From Erysipelotrichaceae bacterium (GTDB taxonomy: Bacteria; Bacillota_I; Bacilli_A; Erysipelotrichales; Erysipelotrichaceae): a stretch of DNA of 42,677 bases. A program made the position numbers and the translations under genes. Position 1 is the stretch's first letter. The number at the start of each line of letters is the position of its first letter. The notes under the pieces are model-generated. The model did not search any database, had not been told where the DNA came from, and saw only the letters and a program-made list of their open reading frames with translations. The stretch spans positions 1 through 42,677 of the forward strand of contig SVBO01000008.1 in NCBI GenBank assembly GCA_015058845.1, written 5' to 3'. This document shows, piece after piece, positions 1-8,074 of this stretch.

Positions 1-53
1 CTTACGGCGACAATATCTATGCTTGCCATAGTGAAGATAGCAAGTTGCCGGGC
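1..53 (+). rRNA. rrf: 5S ribosomal RNA, 3' end only
   Basis: The first 53 bases align by eye with the 3' half of Firmicutes 5S rRNA. The final stretch GTGAAGATAGCAAGTTGCCG followed by GGC has the same layout as the B. subtilis 3' end (GTGAGAGTAGGACGCCGCC then AAGC). The gene enters from the left edge, so its 5' part is outside the window. A rho-independent terminator follows within 10 bases, as expected at the end of an rRNA operon. The exact 3' end is uncertain by a few bases. Confidence 0.8.
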
Positions 54-61
54 TCTTAAAC

Positions 62-87
62 AACCAGTCTATTCGGCTGGTTTTTTT
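62..87 (+). terminator. Intrinsic terminator of the rRNA operon
   Basis: An 8-bp stem (AACCAGTC with GGCTGGTT, one G-U pair) closes a 5-base loop and is followed by seven T. It sits directly after the 5S rRNA 3' end. Confidence 0.85.
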
Positions 88-186
88 GTGCTTCTTTTCA
101 TCTTTATTCCCCTGAATACACAGCATAATTACCACCCATATAAACACATCCATCTCATCTCTAACAAAACACTTTATTGGTTTATA

Positions 187-215
187 TTCACAAAACAAGT
201 CCAAACTACTATAAG
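187..215 (+). promoter_or_regulatory. Sigma-A-type promoter of the clpC-like gene
   Basis: TTCACA (-35) and TATAAG (-10) each match the consensus at five of six positions and are separated by 17 bases. Transcription would begin near 222, leaving a leader of about 28 bases. No CtsR-type heptanucleotide repeat was seen around it, although clpC genes are often CtsR-regulated. Confidence 0.6.
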
Positions 216-249
216 TAAACATACACTGCATAGAAAGGATGTGGTGTAT

Positions 250-2202
250 ATGCCTCAGCATATGGATAAAGAACTCATCGCTTTAATAGAATTGAGTGAA
301 GAAATAGCAAGAAAAATGAAAGCAAATTACCTCGGAAGTGAACATATATTACTAGCATTACTTAAAACTAAGAACTCATATATCCGGGTCTTTGTTTCCC
401 CATATCAAATGACCTATAACAATGTATATGAAGCACTTGAACAATGTTGTGTATATTCCTCCATGAATTCACTAACATTTACTAAGTCAGTAGAAGCAAT
501 CTTAGAGTGTACTCTACAAAGTACTTACACTGAACATAAACAAAAAGCGAAGATTCGCGACTTAGAACTAGCACTTCTGCAGTATCCTGAATGTGTAGCA
601 TATGAACTATTACTAGAATATAAAGTAGATATTAATGAACTAAAATCGTTGATAGAGAGGGATAAATGGATGAGTGAACTAAATAAGATCAAAGAATTAC
701 AGAATCTTAATATAAAGATGGAGAATGAGAAGCCAATCGTACTGGGTAGAGATAAAGAAATCAATATGATCATTACTATACTTTCACGCAAAGAAAAAGC
801 AAATCCCTTATTAATAGGAGAACCAGGCATTGGAAAGAGTGCCATCATTGAAGAAGTAGCCCGTAGAATTGCTCACAAAGAAGTACCAGTGTGTATGCAA
901 GATACGATTATCTATGAACTCAATATAAATACCCTAGTGGCAGGCACCAAGTATCGTGGAGAATTTGAAGAGAAAATGGACCGGATCTGTAGTACTGTTA
1001 AGAAATATCGAAATGCAGTTCTATTCATCGATGAGATCCATCAGATCGTAGGAGCAGGTAAAGCAGAAGGCAGTATTGATGTAGCCACAGTATTCAAACC
1101 CTATCTCGCACGATCGGAGATCAGAGTGATCGGGGCCACTACATTAACGGAATATACCAAGTATATCGAGAATGATAGAGCCTTAGAAAGAAGATTCCAG
1201 ACTATAACGATCCTCGAACCACGTAAAGAAGAAGTATTCGATATGCTTAGTAATAAGATCAGATCACTATGTACCTACCATCAAGTCAAGATCACACCAG
1301 AGATCATCCATTATGCCATCGAGGAAAGTGATCGATACTTGATCAACCGATATTATCCCGACAAAACGATCGATGTGATCGATCTAGCAGCCACACGTAC
1401 CAAACTCAATAACAAAGTATATATTGATAAGAAAGACATCCAATGCGTGATCGAGGAACTTACCAACATCACCCATGATGATACGAAGACACTCAATATT
1501 CAACCATTAATAAGAAAGTATCCCACTCTAACACCAAGTATCCATACATTTCAGAAAAGCTATCTAGATACTCATTATCACACAGAAGATACCTCTCCCA
1601 CAGGAGTCTATTATCTATGCTCCCCTAACAGAAATGAGGTCAATGAATTCACACGAGATCTAGCTAGTGCGATATCTACTAAAACATCCTACGTGGAACT
1701 ACCACTCCATCTATACAACGAAGCCTCTTCTCTCTATTATCTGACATCTTCCAAAGACGGACCTTTCTATACCCCATGGAAAGATCTCAAGAAAACACCA
1801 CAGACGCTATTCCTGTTACTGAACTTTGATCTAGCACACATGGATGTTCAACACTTCTTTATGAGGATCTTTGAACTGGGTAAATGGAAGGACACAGAAG
1901 GAAAGGAACATGATTTCCGAAACTGTATCTTCCTGATCACCAAGGAACAAAAGCAAGTAAGTAAACTAGGGTTGGAAAGAACTACTCATACTCCGATCCC
2001 TTATGCAGATGAGTATATCCAATTATCAGAGTTTACAAGAACAGAGTTTGATAGCTATGCGGAACTATTAATGGAAAGTTGGCAAGTAGAGATAGCAGAA
2101 GATCTATTAGAAGACTGCTATGATAGATCAAGTGATCGTAAGAGCCAGATCCGAAACTTGAAAAGAGTACTTAGTGAATTAAAGACGAACCAGAATGCGT
2201 AA
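250..2202 (+). CDS. clpC: ClpC-like AAA+ ATPase with degenerate second ATPase domain
   Basis: A 650-residue Clp/Hsp100-family protein, probably an unfoldase working with ClpP or as a chaperone. Residues 5-135 resemble a Clp N-domain. D1 is intact: Walker A GEPGIGKS (190-197), pore loop KYRGEFE (234-240), Walker B LFIDE (258-262) and arginine-finger region ALERRFQ (311-317). The coiled-coil M domain that ClpC carries before D2 is missing. D2 keeps its fold markers (AHMDV, then KDTEGKEHDFRN) but Walker A reads SPNRNEVN (458-465), the Walker B DE pair reads LN (524-525), and no sensor-2 GAR is visible. Usual ClpC length is about 810. The frame runs open upstream to 19, but that part crosses the rRNA terminator. 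ATG 250 follows AAAGG and a good promoter. Calling it ClpC rests on sequence resemblance and on ispD next door. Confidence 0.8.
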   Translation: MPQHMDKELIALIELSEEIARKMKANYLGSEHILLALLKTKNSYIRVFVSPYQMTYNNVYEALEQCCVYSSMNSLTFTKSVEAILECTLQSTYTEHKQKAKIRDLELALLQYPECVAYELLLEYKVDINELKSLIERDKWMSELNKIKELQNLNIKMENEKPIVLGRDKEINMIITILSRKEKANPLLIGEPGIGKSAIIEEVARRIAHKEVPVCMQDTIIYELNINTLVAGTKYRGEFEEKMDRICSTVKKYRNAVLFIDEIHQIVGAGKAEGSIDVATVFKPYLARSEIRVIGATTLTEYTKYIENDRALERRFQTITILEPRKEEVFDMLSNKIRSLCTYHQVKITPEIIHYAIEESDRYLINRYYPDKTIDVIDLAATRTKLNNKVYIDKKDIQCVIEELTNITHDDTKTLNIQPLIRKYPTLTPSIHTFQKSYLDTHYHTEDTSPTGVYYLCSPNRNEVNEFTRDLASAISTKTSYVELPLHLYNEASSLYYLTSSKDGPFYTPWKDLKKTPQTLFLLLNFDLAHMDVQHFFMRIFELGKWKDTEGKEHDFRNCIFLITKEQKQVSKLGLERTTHTPIPYADEYIQLSEFTRTEFDSYAELLMESWQVEIAEDLLEDCYDRSSDRKSQIRNLKRVLSELKTNQNA

Positions 2203-2233
2203 TCTATGGTACAATAATACGAGAGGTGGTTAG

Positions 2234-2869
2234 ATGAATTACAGTGTAGTACTTCCATGTGGTGGTAAGGGTAAGAGAATGGATCTTGGATATAATAAGT
2301 TATTCTATACACTAGATGAGCAAAGTGTGATCGAGAAGACTGTGCAAGTATTCGATCAAGATCCAAAGTGTCAACAGATCGTGATCGTACATGCGATGGA
2401 AGAAGAAGCACAGATCAAAGCATTATGTAGAAGTGCCAAGTGTGTGTTTACTCAGGGTGGTAGTGAGCGTTATGAGAGTGTGTATCATGGCTTATTACTC
2501 GTAGATCATGAGATAGTGTTGATCCATGATGGGGCTAGACCCTATATCACTCAAGCAGTGATCGATCGTGTGTTAAGTGAACTGACCCAGTATCCAGCAG
2601 TGATCTGTGGCGTACCTATGAAAGATACTGTAAAGAGAGTCGTTGAGGGAGAGATCATCGATACACCACCCCGTAGTGAACTATGGTGTGCGCAAACACC
2701 GCAAGGATTCCATACAGCCTTACTGAAAGAGTGTTATGAGAAAGCGATCCAAGAGAACCACTTGATCACAGATGATGCTAGTGCCGTAGAAGCATATAGT
2801 ACCTATAAGGTACGTATGGTAATGGGAGACTATGCTAATATCAAAATCACCACGAAAGAAGACTTATAA
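2234..2869 (+). CDS. ispD: 2-C-methyl-D-erythritol 4-phosphate cytidylyltransferase
   Basis: Transfers CMP from CTP to 2-C-methylerythritol 4-phosphate, the third step of the MEP isoprenoid pathway, in the cytoplasm. The N-terminal nucleotide-binding loop LPCGGKGKRM lies at residues 7-16, IHDGARP carries the family's central Asp/Arg motif, and the NIKITTKEDL ending is typical. The 211-residue length is short against about 225-235, because translation stops where most family members continue into a last helix. It follows the clpC-like gene by 31 bases, with GAGAGGTGG as ribosome binding site. No ispF is adjacent. A terminator begins at the stop codon. Confidence 0.93.
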   Translation: MNYSVVLPCGGKGKRMDLGYNKLFYTLDEQSVIEKTVQVFDQDPKCQQIVIVHAMEEEAQIKALCRSAKCVFTQGGSERYESVYHGLLLVDHEIVLIHDGARPYITQAVIDRVLSELTQYPAVICGVPMKDTVKRVVEGEIIDTPPRSELWCAQTPQGFHTALLKECYEKAIQENHLITDDASAVEAYSTYKVRMVMGDYANIKITTKEDL

Positions 2870-2893
2870 GAGATAGCACGTCTATCTCTTTTA
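2868..2893 (+). terminator. Intrinsic terminator after ispD
   Basis: A perfect 8-9 bp stem (AAGAGATAG with CTATCTCTT) around loop CACGT, followed by TTTATT. The stem starts within the ispD stop codon. Confidence 0.85.
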
Positions 2894-2947
2894 TTATCCT
2901 TTGTATATATCCGCTAGAACAAGACACCCTAGTACAGAGGTGGCAGC

Positions 2948-3718
2948 ATGCGTAAACTAAAATACCTAGTAATACTACTCATAGCATGGATATATATTCA
3001 AAGTACAATAGAACCATATCCAAGCATACCTGTGAGTCATCCTAATGAGAAGGTATCTTGGGGGATCGGGAAAGTGAAGGAAGAGAATGGGCAACCTAGA
3101 GATTGTGTAGAAGCGAATCATACATATACGGAATATGGAGCTACTTTCGTAGGGAGTAGTGAACCAATCATCTATCTAACATTCGATAATGGATATGAGA
3201 ATGGGAATACACATACGATCTTAGATATATTGAAGAGAGAGGATGTGCAGGCAGTATTCTTTGTAACGGGTGATTATGCTAGAGAAGAATATGATCTAAT
3301 TCAAAGAATGATCGAGGAAGGACATGGAATCGGAAACCATAGTTTCAAGCACTTGGAGTATGCTAGTATATCAAGTGAGAAACGAATAGAAGACCTTCAA
3401 AAGCTACATACCCTCATGGAGGAGAGGTATCACTATACCATGTCCCTATTCAGATTTCCTAAGGGTGAATACTCCATCGCAGCCCTACAAGATATCCATG
3501 CATCAGGATATCGAACATTGTTTTGGTCATTTGCCTACTATGATTACAATATCCAAGACCAACCCAGTAACACCACAGCACTCTCTAAACTAAACAGTGG
3601 ACTCCATCCAGGCGCTATCTATCTACTCCATGCAGTCTCTGATGCGAACATGAATGTACTCGAAGAATTTATACAAAGTGCGAAGGCTCAGGGATATACC
3701 TTTGCTCTTTGGGTGTGA
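2948..3718 (+). CDS. pdaA: PdaA-like polysaccharide deacetylase
   Basis: A carbohydrate esterase 4 (NodB fold) enzyme of 256 residues. The closest recognisable relative is PdaA, the N-acetylmuramate deacetylase that makes muramic delta-lactam in spore cortex. The motifs are LTFDNGYENG (77-86), with Asn81 where most CE4 enzymes have the second Asp, as in B. subtilis PdaA; the metal ligands in GNHSFKH (His131, His135); and RFPKGEYS in place of RPPxG. Residues 4-18 form an N-terminal hydrophobic segment, so the protein is membrane-anchored or secreted. The ribosome binding site AGAGGTGG precedes ATG 2948. It stands alone between two terminators. A role on spore or vegetative peptidoglycan cannot be settled from sequence. 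Confidence 0.85.
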   Translation: MRKLKYLVILLIAWIYIQSTIEPYPSIPVSHPNEKVSWGIGKVKEENGQPRDCVEANHTYTEYGATFVGSSEPIIYLTFDNGYENGNTHTILDILKREDVQAVFFVTGDYAREEYDLIQRMIEEGHGIGNHSFKHLEYASISSEKRIEDLQKLHTLMEERYHYTMSLFRFPKGEYSIAALQDIHASGYRTLFWSFAYYDYNIQDQPSNTTALSKLNSGLHPGAIYLLHAVSDANMNVLEEFIQSAKAQGYTFALWV

Positions 3719-3748
3719 ATGATGAAAGAAGCAGTTCTATTGGAAAAC

Positions 3749-3773
3749 AAGGTGTTCGAAAGAGCACCTTTTC
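3749..3773 (+). terminator. Intrinsic terminator after the deacetylase gene
   Basis: A 9-bp stem AAGGTGTTC/GAGCACCTT with a GAAA tetraloop and a short T-rich tail (TTTCT). Confidence 0.8.
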
Positions 3774-3829
3774 TACTACTAGAATTCTAATAAGTATTAA
3801 GCTATAATTTAAATAAAGAGGTGATCTGT

Positions 3830-4489
3830 ATGCATGTAGAGATTCCGAAAGTATTATTAGCACTAAGAGATCATACGATAGATACCTATCTAGAAGATGA
3901 GGAATACATCGAGGAAAAGTATCTCTGTGATATCCATCTACCTACAGGTAAGATCATAGCCAATGACCCATTATGTATGTATGAATTTCCTGTATTATCC
4001 AATACATTACTTCCCGGGAAATATCCAGTATATATCTACATACATCACATTCAAACAGATCAACGAGTTGCCTTTGCAGAGATCAGAATACAAGATACTC
4101 TACCCCAATATTATGAAGTAGCTGGAAACTATGGTGTAGACAGTGCTACAGGCTGTTACATGGATGCATCTCTAGCAGAGGTGTATAAAGACTATTCCAA
4201 AGAACAGGTAGAAAGTAGTTCACAAACACTCTCTACACTTCTAGAAGAAACCTATACCCATACCTATAGTACCTGTAACTATACCCTAGATACAGCCAAT
4301 ATCGTAGCCTTTTCAACTGGCTATGGAGATGGGGAATATACATGTTACTTTGGATATGATAGTAACCAAAAGATCTGTACTTTGATCACGTACTTCGATA
4401 CGTTAGAGGAGATAGAAGAAGTAGAAGCAATACAGATCAGTGAGGAAGAGAAACAAAGAATGATCTGTAAATATAAGTTAGAAAGATAG
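3830..4489 (+). CDS. DUF4241-family protein
   Basis: A 219-residue cytoplasmic protein without signal peptide or membrane helix. The segments YGVDSATGCYMD and FSTGYGDGEYTCYFGYD match my recollection of the DUF4241 signature (GVDxxxxCFMD, then SxGxGDGxYPxYWG). Its molecular role is not established; some family members sit in polymorphic-toxin or immunity loci. The frame opens with GTG at 3821, but AAAGAGGTGAT is placed for ATG 3830. A TATAAT box lies at 3803-3808. It is the first gene of a three-gene operon, with 12 bases to the next gene. Confidence 0.75.
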   Translation: MHVEIPKVLLALRDHTIDTYLEDEEYIEEKYLCDIHLPTGKIIANDPLCMYEFPVLSNTLLPGKYPVYIYIHHIQTDQRVAFAEIRIQDTLPQYYEVAGNYGVDSATGCYMDASLAEVYKDYSKEQVESSSQTLSTLLEETYTHTYSTCNYTLDTANIVAFSTGYGDGEYTCYFGYDSNQKICTLITYFDTLEEIEEVEAIQISEEEKQRMICKYKLER

Positions 4490-4501
4490 AGGATAAGAAT
4501 A

Positions 4502-5329
4502 ATGGCAGTCAGTGTAAGAATTGATTTTAAAGGAAAGAAGATCCCCAGTGTAGAAGAGATCGCAGCTCTTAAGGGATTAGAATATGGAGCAGCCGATCGT
4601 AATTACATGATGCATGGAGGAGAAATAGGAGATTACACGATCCTATGTGACCCACAGAGAGTAGGAAGAGGCTTTGAAGTCTATGTAGAAGATGATCAAT
4701 TATGCTTCAGTATATCATTACCGAATACACCCCATGATATCGAGTTATTCTATCAATTACTAGTAGAGATCTGTAAAGAATACAAGATCCCTAAGTTTAC
4801 AAGAGATAACGAAGAAGTATTACTGATCAGTGCCTTAGATTGTATCAGTATCGATATCCATACTTCTAAGAAGATCTTGAAAGACTTTGAAGCAAAGGTA
4901 AGAAACAAAGACCAAGAACTAGTATTATTATTTGGGGCCTATCATCCGATCTCTTTAGGAGAAAAGCAATTCGATGAGATCAAGGGAGAGCCTGCTAACT
5001 TAGAAGAACTTCTCAATAGACTACAACAAAAAGATTCTTACTATGTCAATCCACACTTATACCAGAAACAAGATGGAACAGTGTTTGGAGTCTATATGGT
5101 AGGAGATGAGGATACTTCTATCGTACCAACATACCCATATGTGATCTCAGCAGATAATGATATCGTAAGTGCTTGGTATGTAGCAATACCACCACTACAC
5201 ATGATCCCTTATGAACACTTCATCAAACATGTTCGTAAGGTAGAAGACTTTGATGAGAACCATATTATTATAGAATTAGACCAAGAAACGATCGACTATC
5301 TAGCAAAGAACTTTGCAGTAGAAATATAG
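4502..5329 (+). CDS. Hypothetical protein, possibly DUF4299 family
   Basis: A 275-residue soluble protein with no transmembrane segment and no catalytic motif that I recognise. It begins MAVSVRIDFKGKKIPSVEEI and ends in a hydrophobic and acidic alternation. The layout (short beta-rich start, then an LFYQLLVEICKEY helix) recalls the DUF4299 family, but this is a weak recollection that a profile search must confirm. AGAGGATAAG precedes ATG 4502. It lies 12 bases after the DUF4241 gene and 14 bases before the sulfatase, so the three are probably cotranscribed. Confidence 0.7.
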   Translation: MAVSVRIDFKGKKIPSVEEIAALKGLEYGAADRNYMMHGGEIGDYTILCDPQRVGRGFEVYVEDDQLCFSISLPNTPHDIELFYQLLVEICKEYKIPKFTRDNEEVLLISALDCISIDIHTSKKILKDFEAKVRNKDQELVLLFGAYHPISLGEKQFDEIKGEPANLEELLNRLQQKDSYYVNPHLYQKQDGTVFGVYMVGDEDTSIVPTYPYVISADNDIVSAWYVAIPPLHMIPYEHFIKHVRKVEDFDENHIIIELDQETIDYLAKNFAVEI

Positions 5330-5343
5330 AAGGGAGTGTTTCT

Positions 5344-6942
5344 ATGGCTAGACCCAATATCTTACTGATCACTACCGATCAACAACGCTTTGACACGATC
5401 CATGCCCATGGATATCCCCATATGCTCACAGAGAATCTAGATAGACTAGCAAGAGAGGGATGTAGCTGTGTAAACGCCTATTCACCTAATCCAGTATGTT
5501 TACCTGCTAGACATAATATCATTACAGGATTAAGTGCTAAGTATCATACCTTTGATGATAACTACTTCGATGATTCTCACCAGATCCCCTATGATCTACC
5601 TACCTTTGCCCAATGTCTATCAGATCAAGGATATGACACGATCGCTATCGGAAAGATGCACTTTCAACCGTATCGTAGACATAATGGATTCCATAGATTA
5701 TTACTCATGGATGAGATCCCACGCTTTAGAGAAGATGATGATTACGCATTGTATTTAAAAGACCATGGCTATGAACACTTACAAAGTATTCATGGAGTTA
5801 GACATATGTTATACATGCAACCACAACGATCTCTAGTAAGAGATGAAGATCATGGTTCTAGTTGGGTAGCTAGTGAAACTATCAAGTATTTAGAGAATAA
5901 ATCAAAAGATAAACCATTCATGATCTGGGCAGGCTTCATAGCCCCTCATCCTCCATTCGATGTACCAAGTAGCTATGCAGACCTATATAAAGATAGAAAT
6001 ATACCATTACCATTACAGTCTAAAACACCACTCTCTACCTTGGCAGAAGAGAATAAGAATATAGCAGACCATCCTAATACAGAAACACTCATGAGAGCTA
6101 GAGAATTATATTATAGTGCTATCTCATTCGTAGATCATAACGTAGGTAGGATCTTAGATAAGTTAGAAGAAATGGGTGAGTTAGATAATACATTCATTAT
6201 GTTTACAAGTGATCATGGGGAAATGTTAGGAGATATGGGAACTTACCAAAAGTTCTTACCATATGATGGTTCTAGCAAGATTCCAATGATCATACGCTAT
6301 CCTAAGCTAGTAGAGAAGAATAGTATCAAGAAAGAGTTCGTAGATCTCAATGATATATTCCCTACCTTCTTAGATGTAGCAGGGATCCACTATCCTGGTA
6401 AGATACAACTACCAGGAGCCTCTATTCTATCCAATGAGAAGGATCGATCCTATCAGTATATCGAACATCAACATGGAGCAAGACGTTGGTGTTGTATCAT
6501 CACAGAGGAATATAAGTATACGTACTATTATGGTGGCGGTAAGGAAGAGTTATACGATCGGATCCATGATCCATATGAGAGTGAGAACTTACTATATACG
6601 CACAAAGATGAGTATGAGGAAGTAAGAATAGATTTACGAAAGAAACTAATAGAATTAGAGAAGAGGTGGGGATTAGAAGGATGTATCGAGAACGATGATT
6701 TCAAGGTATATGAGGATTTCGAAATAAACTTCTATCGGGAAGCAAATCCACCATTCTTTCCATCTCATCTATCTAAAGAATATGAGAGAGAACAGTTATG
6801 GAGCTTAGAGAAAGAATTAGAAGAGGCTATTAAAGAGGAAGAAGTAGTAGATCTAAGAAAACTAGATCAAGAGTACTTTATTACTAGAAATATAGTTTCG
6901 AAAGAGAAGATCGATGAGATCTGTAAGAGAAGAAAACAATAG
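5344..6942 (+). CDS. Type I sulfatase (formylglycine-dependent), cytoplasmic
   Basis: A 532-residue sulfatase that would hydrolyse a sulfate ester (or phosphonate monoester) of unknown substrate. The N-terminal metal site starts PNILLITTDQQR. The maturation motif C-x-P-x-R is present as CLPAR at residues 52-56, so Cys52 should be converted to formylglycine. GKMHF and the later TSDHGEMLGD give further active-site and metal residues. No signal peptide is visible, so the substrate must be intracellular or imported. No anaerobic sulfatase-maturating radical-SAM enzyme occurs in this window, so it would have to be encoded elsewhere. AGGGAGTG precedes ATG 5344. It is the last gene of the DUF4241 operon. 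Confidence 0.88.
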   Translation: MARPNILLITTDQQRFDTIHAHGYPHMLTENLDRLAREGCSCVNAYSPNPVCLPARHNIITGLSAKYHTFDDNYFDDSHQIPYDLPTFAQCLSDQGYDTIAIGKMHFQPYRRHNGFHRLLLMDEIPRFREDDDYALYLKDHGYEHLQSIHGVRHMLYMQPQRSLVRDEDHGSSWVASETIKYLENKSKDKPFMIWAGFIAPHPPFDVPSSYADLYKDRNIPLPLQSKTPLSTLAEENKNIADHPNTETLMRARELYYSAISFVDHNVGRILDKLEEMGELDNTFIMFTSDHGEMLGDMGTYQKFLPYDGSSKIPMIIRYPKLVEKNSIKKEFVDLNDIFPTFLDVAGIHYPGKIQLPGASILSNEKDRSYQYIEHQHGARRWCCIITEEYKYTYYYGGGKEELYDRIHDPYESENLLYTHKDEYEEVRIDLRKKLIELEKRWGLEGCIENDDFKVYEDFEINFYREANPPFFPSHLSKEYEREQLWSLEKELEEAIKEEEVVDLRKLDQEYFITRNIVSKEKIDEICKRRKQ

Positions 6943-6949
6943 ACTTGTA

Positions 6950-6978
6950 TTGCAATATGACTTTAAAAGTCGTACACT
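6950..6978 (+). promoter_or_regulatory. Promoter of tdh-kbl with palindrome in the spacer
   Basis: TTGCAA (-35) and TACACT (-10) are 17 bases apart. The spacer holds the palindrome GACTT-TAA-AAGTC (6959-6971), where a repressor could sit. The pulA promoter has nearly the same hexamers (TTGCAT-17-TACACT). Confidence 0.5.
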
Positions 6979-7006
6979 TAATTAGGAAATAAAGGAGAGG
7001 TATTGT

Positions 7007-8074
7007 ATGAGTGAAATGATGTGGGCTTTAGTAAAAGAAAAAGCTGATAAAGGTTTGTGGTTAAAGAAAGTACCAGTACCTGTAACAGGTAAGAATGATG
7101 TGAAGATCAAGATCCATAAGACTAGTATCTGTGGTACAGATGTACACATCTATAACTGGAACCAATGGGCACAGAATACAATTCCAGTGGGATTAACTGC
7201 TGGTCATGAATATGTTGGTGAGATCGTAGAGATCGGTGAGAATGTAAAAGGATTCGAGATCGGTGAACTAGTAAGTGGTGAGGGACATATCGTTTGTGGT
7301 AAGTGTCGTAACTGTTTAGCAGGACAACCACATCTATGCCGTCATACACAAGGAGTAGGTGTAAATCGTAATGGAGCATTTGCTGAATATCTAGTAATTC
7401 CTGCTAGTAATGTATGGAGATGTTCTCCTAATGTCAGAGAAGAATTATACTCTTGCTTTGATCCACTAGGAAATGCCGTACACACAGCATTAACATATGA
7501 TATGATCGGAGAAGATGTACTGATCACTGGAGCTGGTCCGATCGGATGTATGGCAGCAGCGATCTGTCGCCATGTAGGAGCTCGTAATGTCGTGATCACT
7601 GATATGAATGAATATCGTTTGAACTTAGCAAAAGAGTTAGGTGCTACACGTACAGTCAATGTTAAGGAAGAAAACCTATTTGATGTTATGAAGGAACTAG
7701 GTATGAAGGAAGGTTTCGACGTAGGTCTTGAAATGTCTGGAGCACAATCTGGTTTCAATGATATGGTCAATACAATGAAGAATGGTGGTAAGATCGCTGT
7801 ACTAGGTCTTCAAAGAGCAGATGCTGTGATCAACTGGGAGAAAGTGATCTTCAATCAATTAAATATCAAGGGAATCTATGGTCGTCAAATGTGGGAAACT
7901 TGGTATAAGATGGATATGATGTTACAAAGTGGTCTAAATATTGATAAGATCATTACACATCGTTTCAAGGCACATGAATATGAGCAAGGTTTCGCTGCTA
8001 TGAATAGTGGTCTATCTGGTAAGGTAGTACTTGACTGGAGCGAGATGCATGACTGGGAGGGTAATCATGAATAA
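7007..8074 (+). CDS. tdh: L-threonine 3-dehydrogenase
   Basis: Oxidises L-threonine with NAD+ to 2-amino-3-ketobutyrate. A zinc medium-chain dehydrogenase of 355 residues, the usual family length. The catalytic zinc ligands are in ICGTD (Cys42) and GHE (His67-Glu68). The structural zinc site is formed by Cys97, Cys100, Cys103 and Cys111, and the Rossmann motif is [11 protein letters not shown]. It is encoded just ahead of and overlapping kbl, the partner that keeps the unstable ketoacid from decarboxylating. Ribosome binding site AAAGGAGAGG. The pair turns threonine into glycine and acetyl-CoA. Confidence 0.93.
   Translation: MSEMMWALVKEKADKGLWLKKVPVPVTGKNDVKIKIHKTSICGTDVHIYNWNQWAQNTIPVGLTAGHEYVGEIVEIGENVKGFEIGELVSGEGHIVCGKCRNCLAGQPHLCRHTQGVGVNRNGAFAEYLVIPASNVWRCSPNVREELYSCFDPLGNAVHTALTYDMIGEDVLITGAGPIGCMAAAICRHVGARNVVITDMNEYRLNLAKELGATRTVNVKEENLFDVMKELGMKEGFDVGLEMSGAQSGFNDMVNTMKNGGKIAVLGLQRADAVINWEKVIFNQLNIKGIYGRQMWETWYKMDMMLQSGLNIDKIITHRFKAHEYEQGFAAMNSGLSGKVVLDWSEMHDWEGNHE

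Noticed and set aside
19-249. Upstream extension of the ClpC-like reading frame
   Set aside because: It runs through the 5S rRNA end, the terminator hairpin and the promoter; ATG 250 has the ribosome binding site and gives the Clp N-domain start.
3719-3792. Short frame of 23 codons after the deacetylase gene
   Set aside because: It contains the terminator hairpin and has no ribosome binding site.
7342-7770. Long open frame antisense to tdh
   Set aside because: It lies entirely opposite a well-conserved gene, has no ribosome binding site or recognisable domain, and its composition is that of a reverse-complement shadow.
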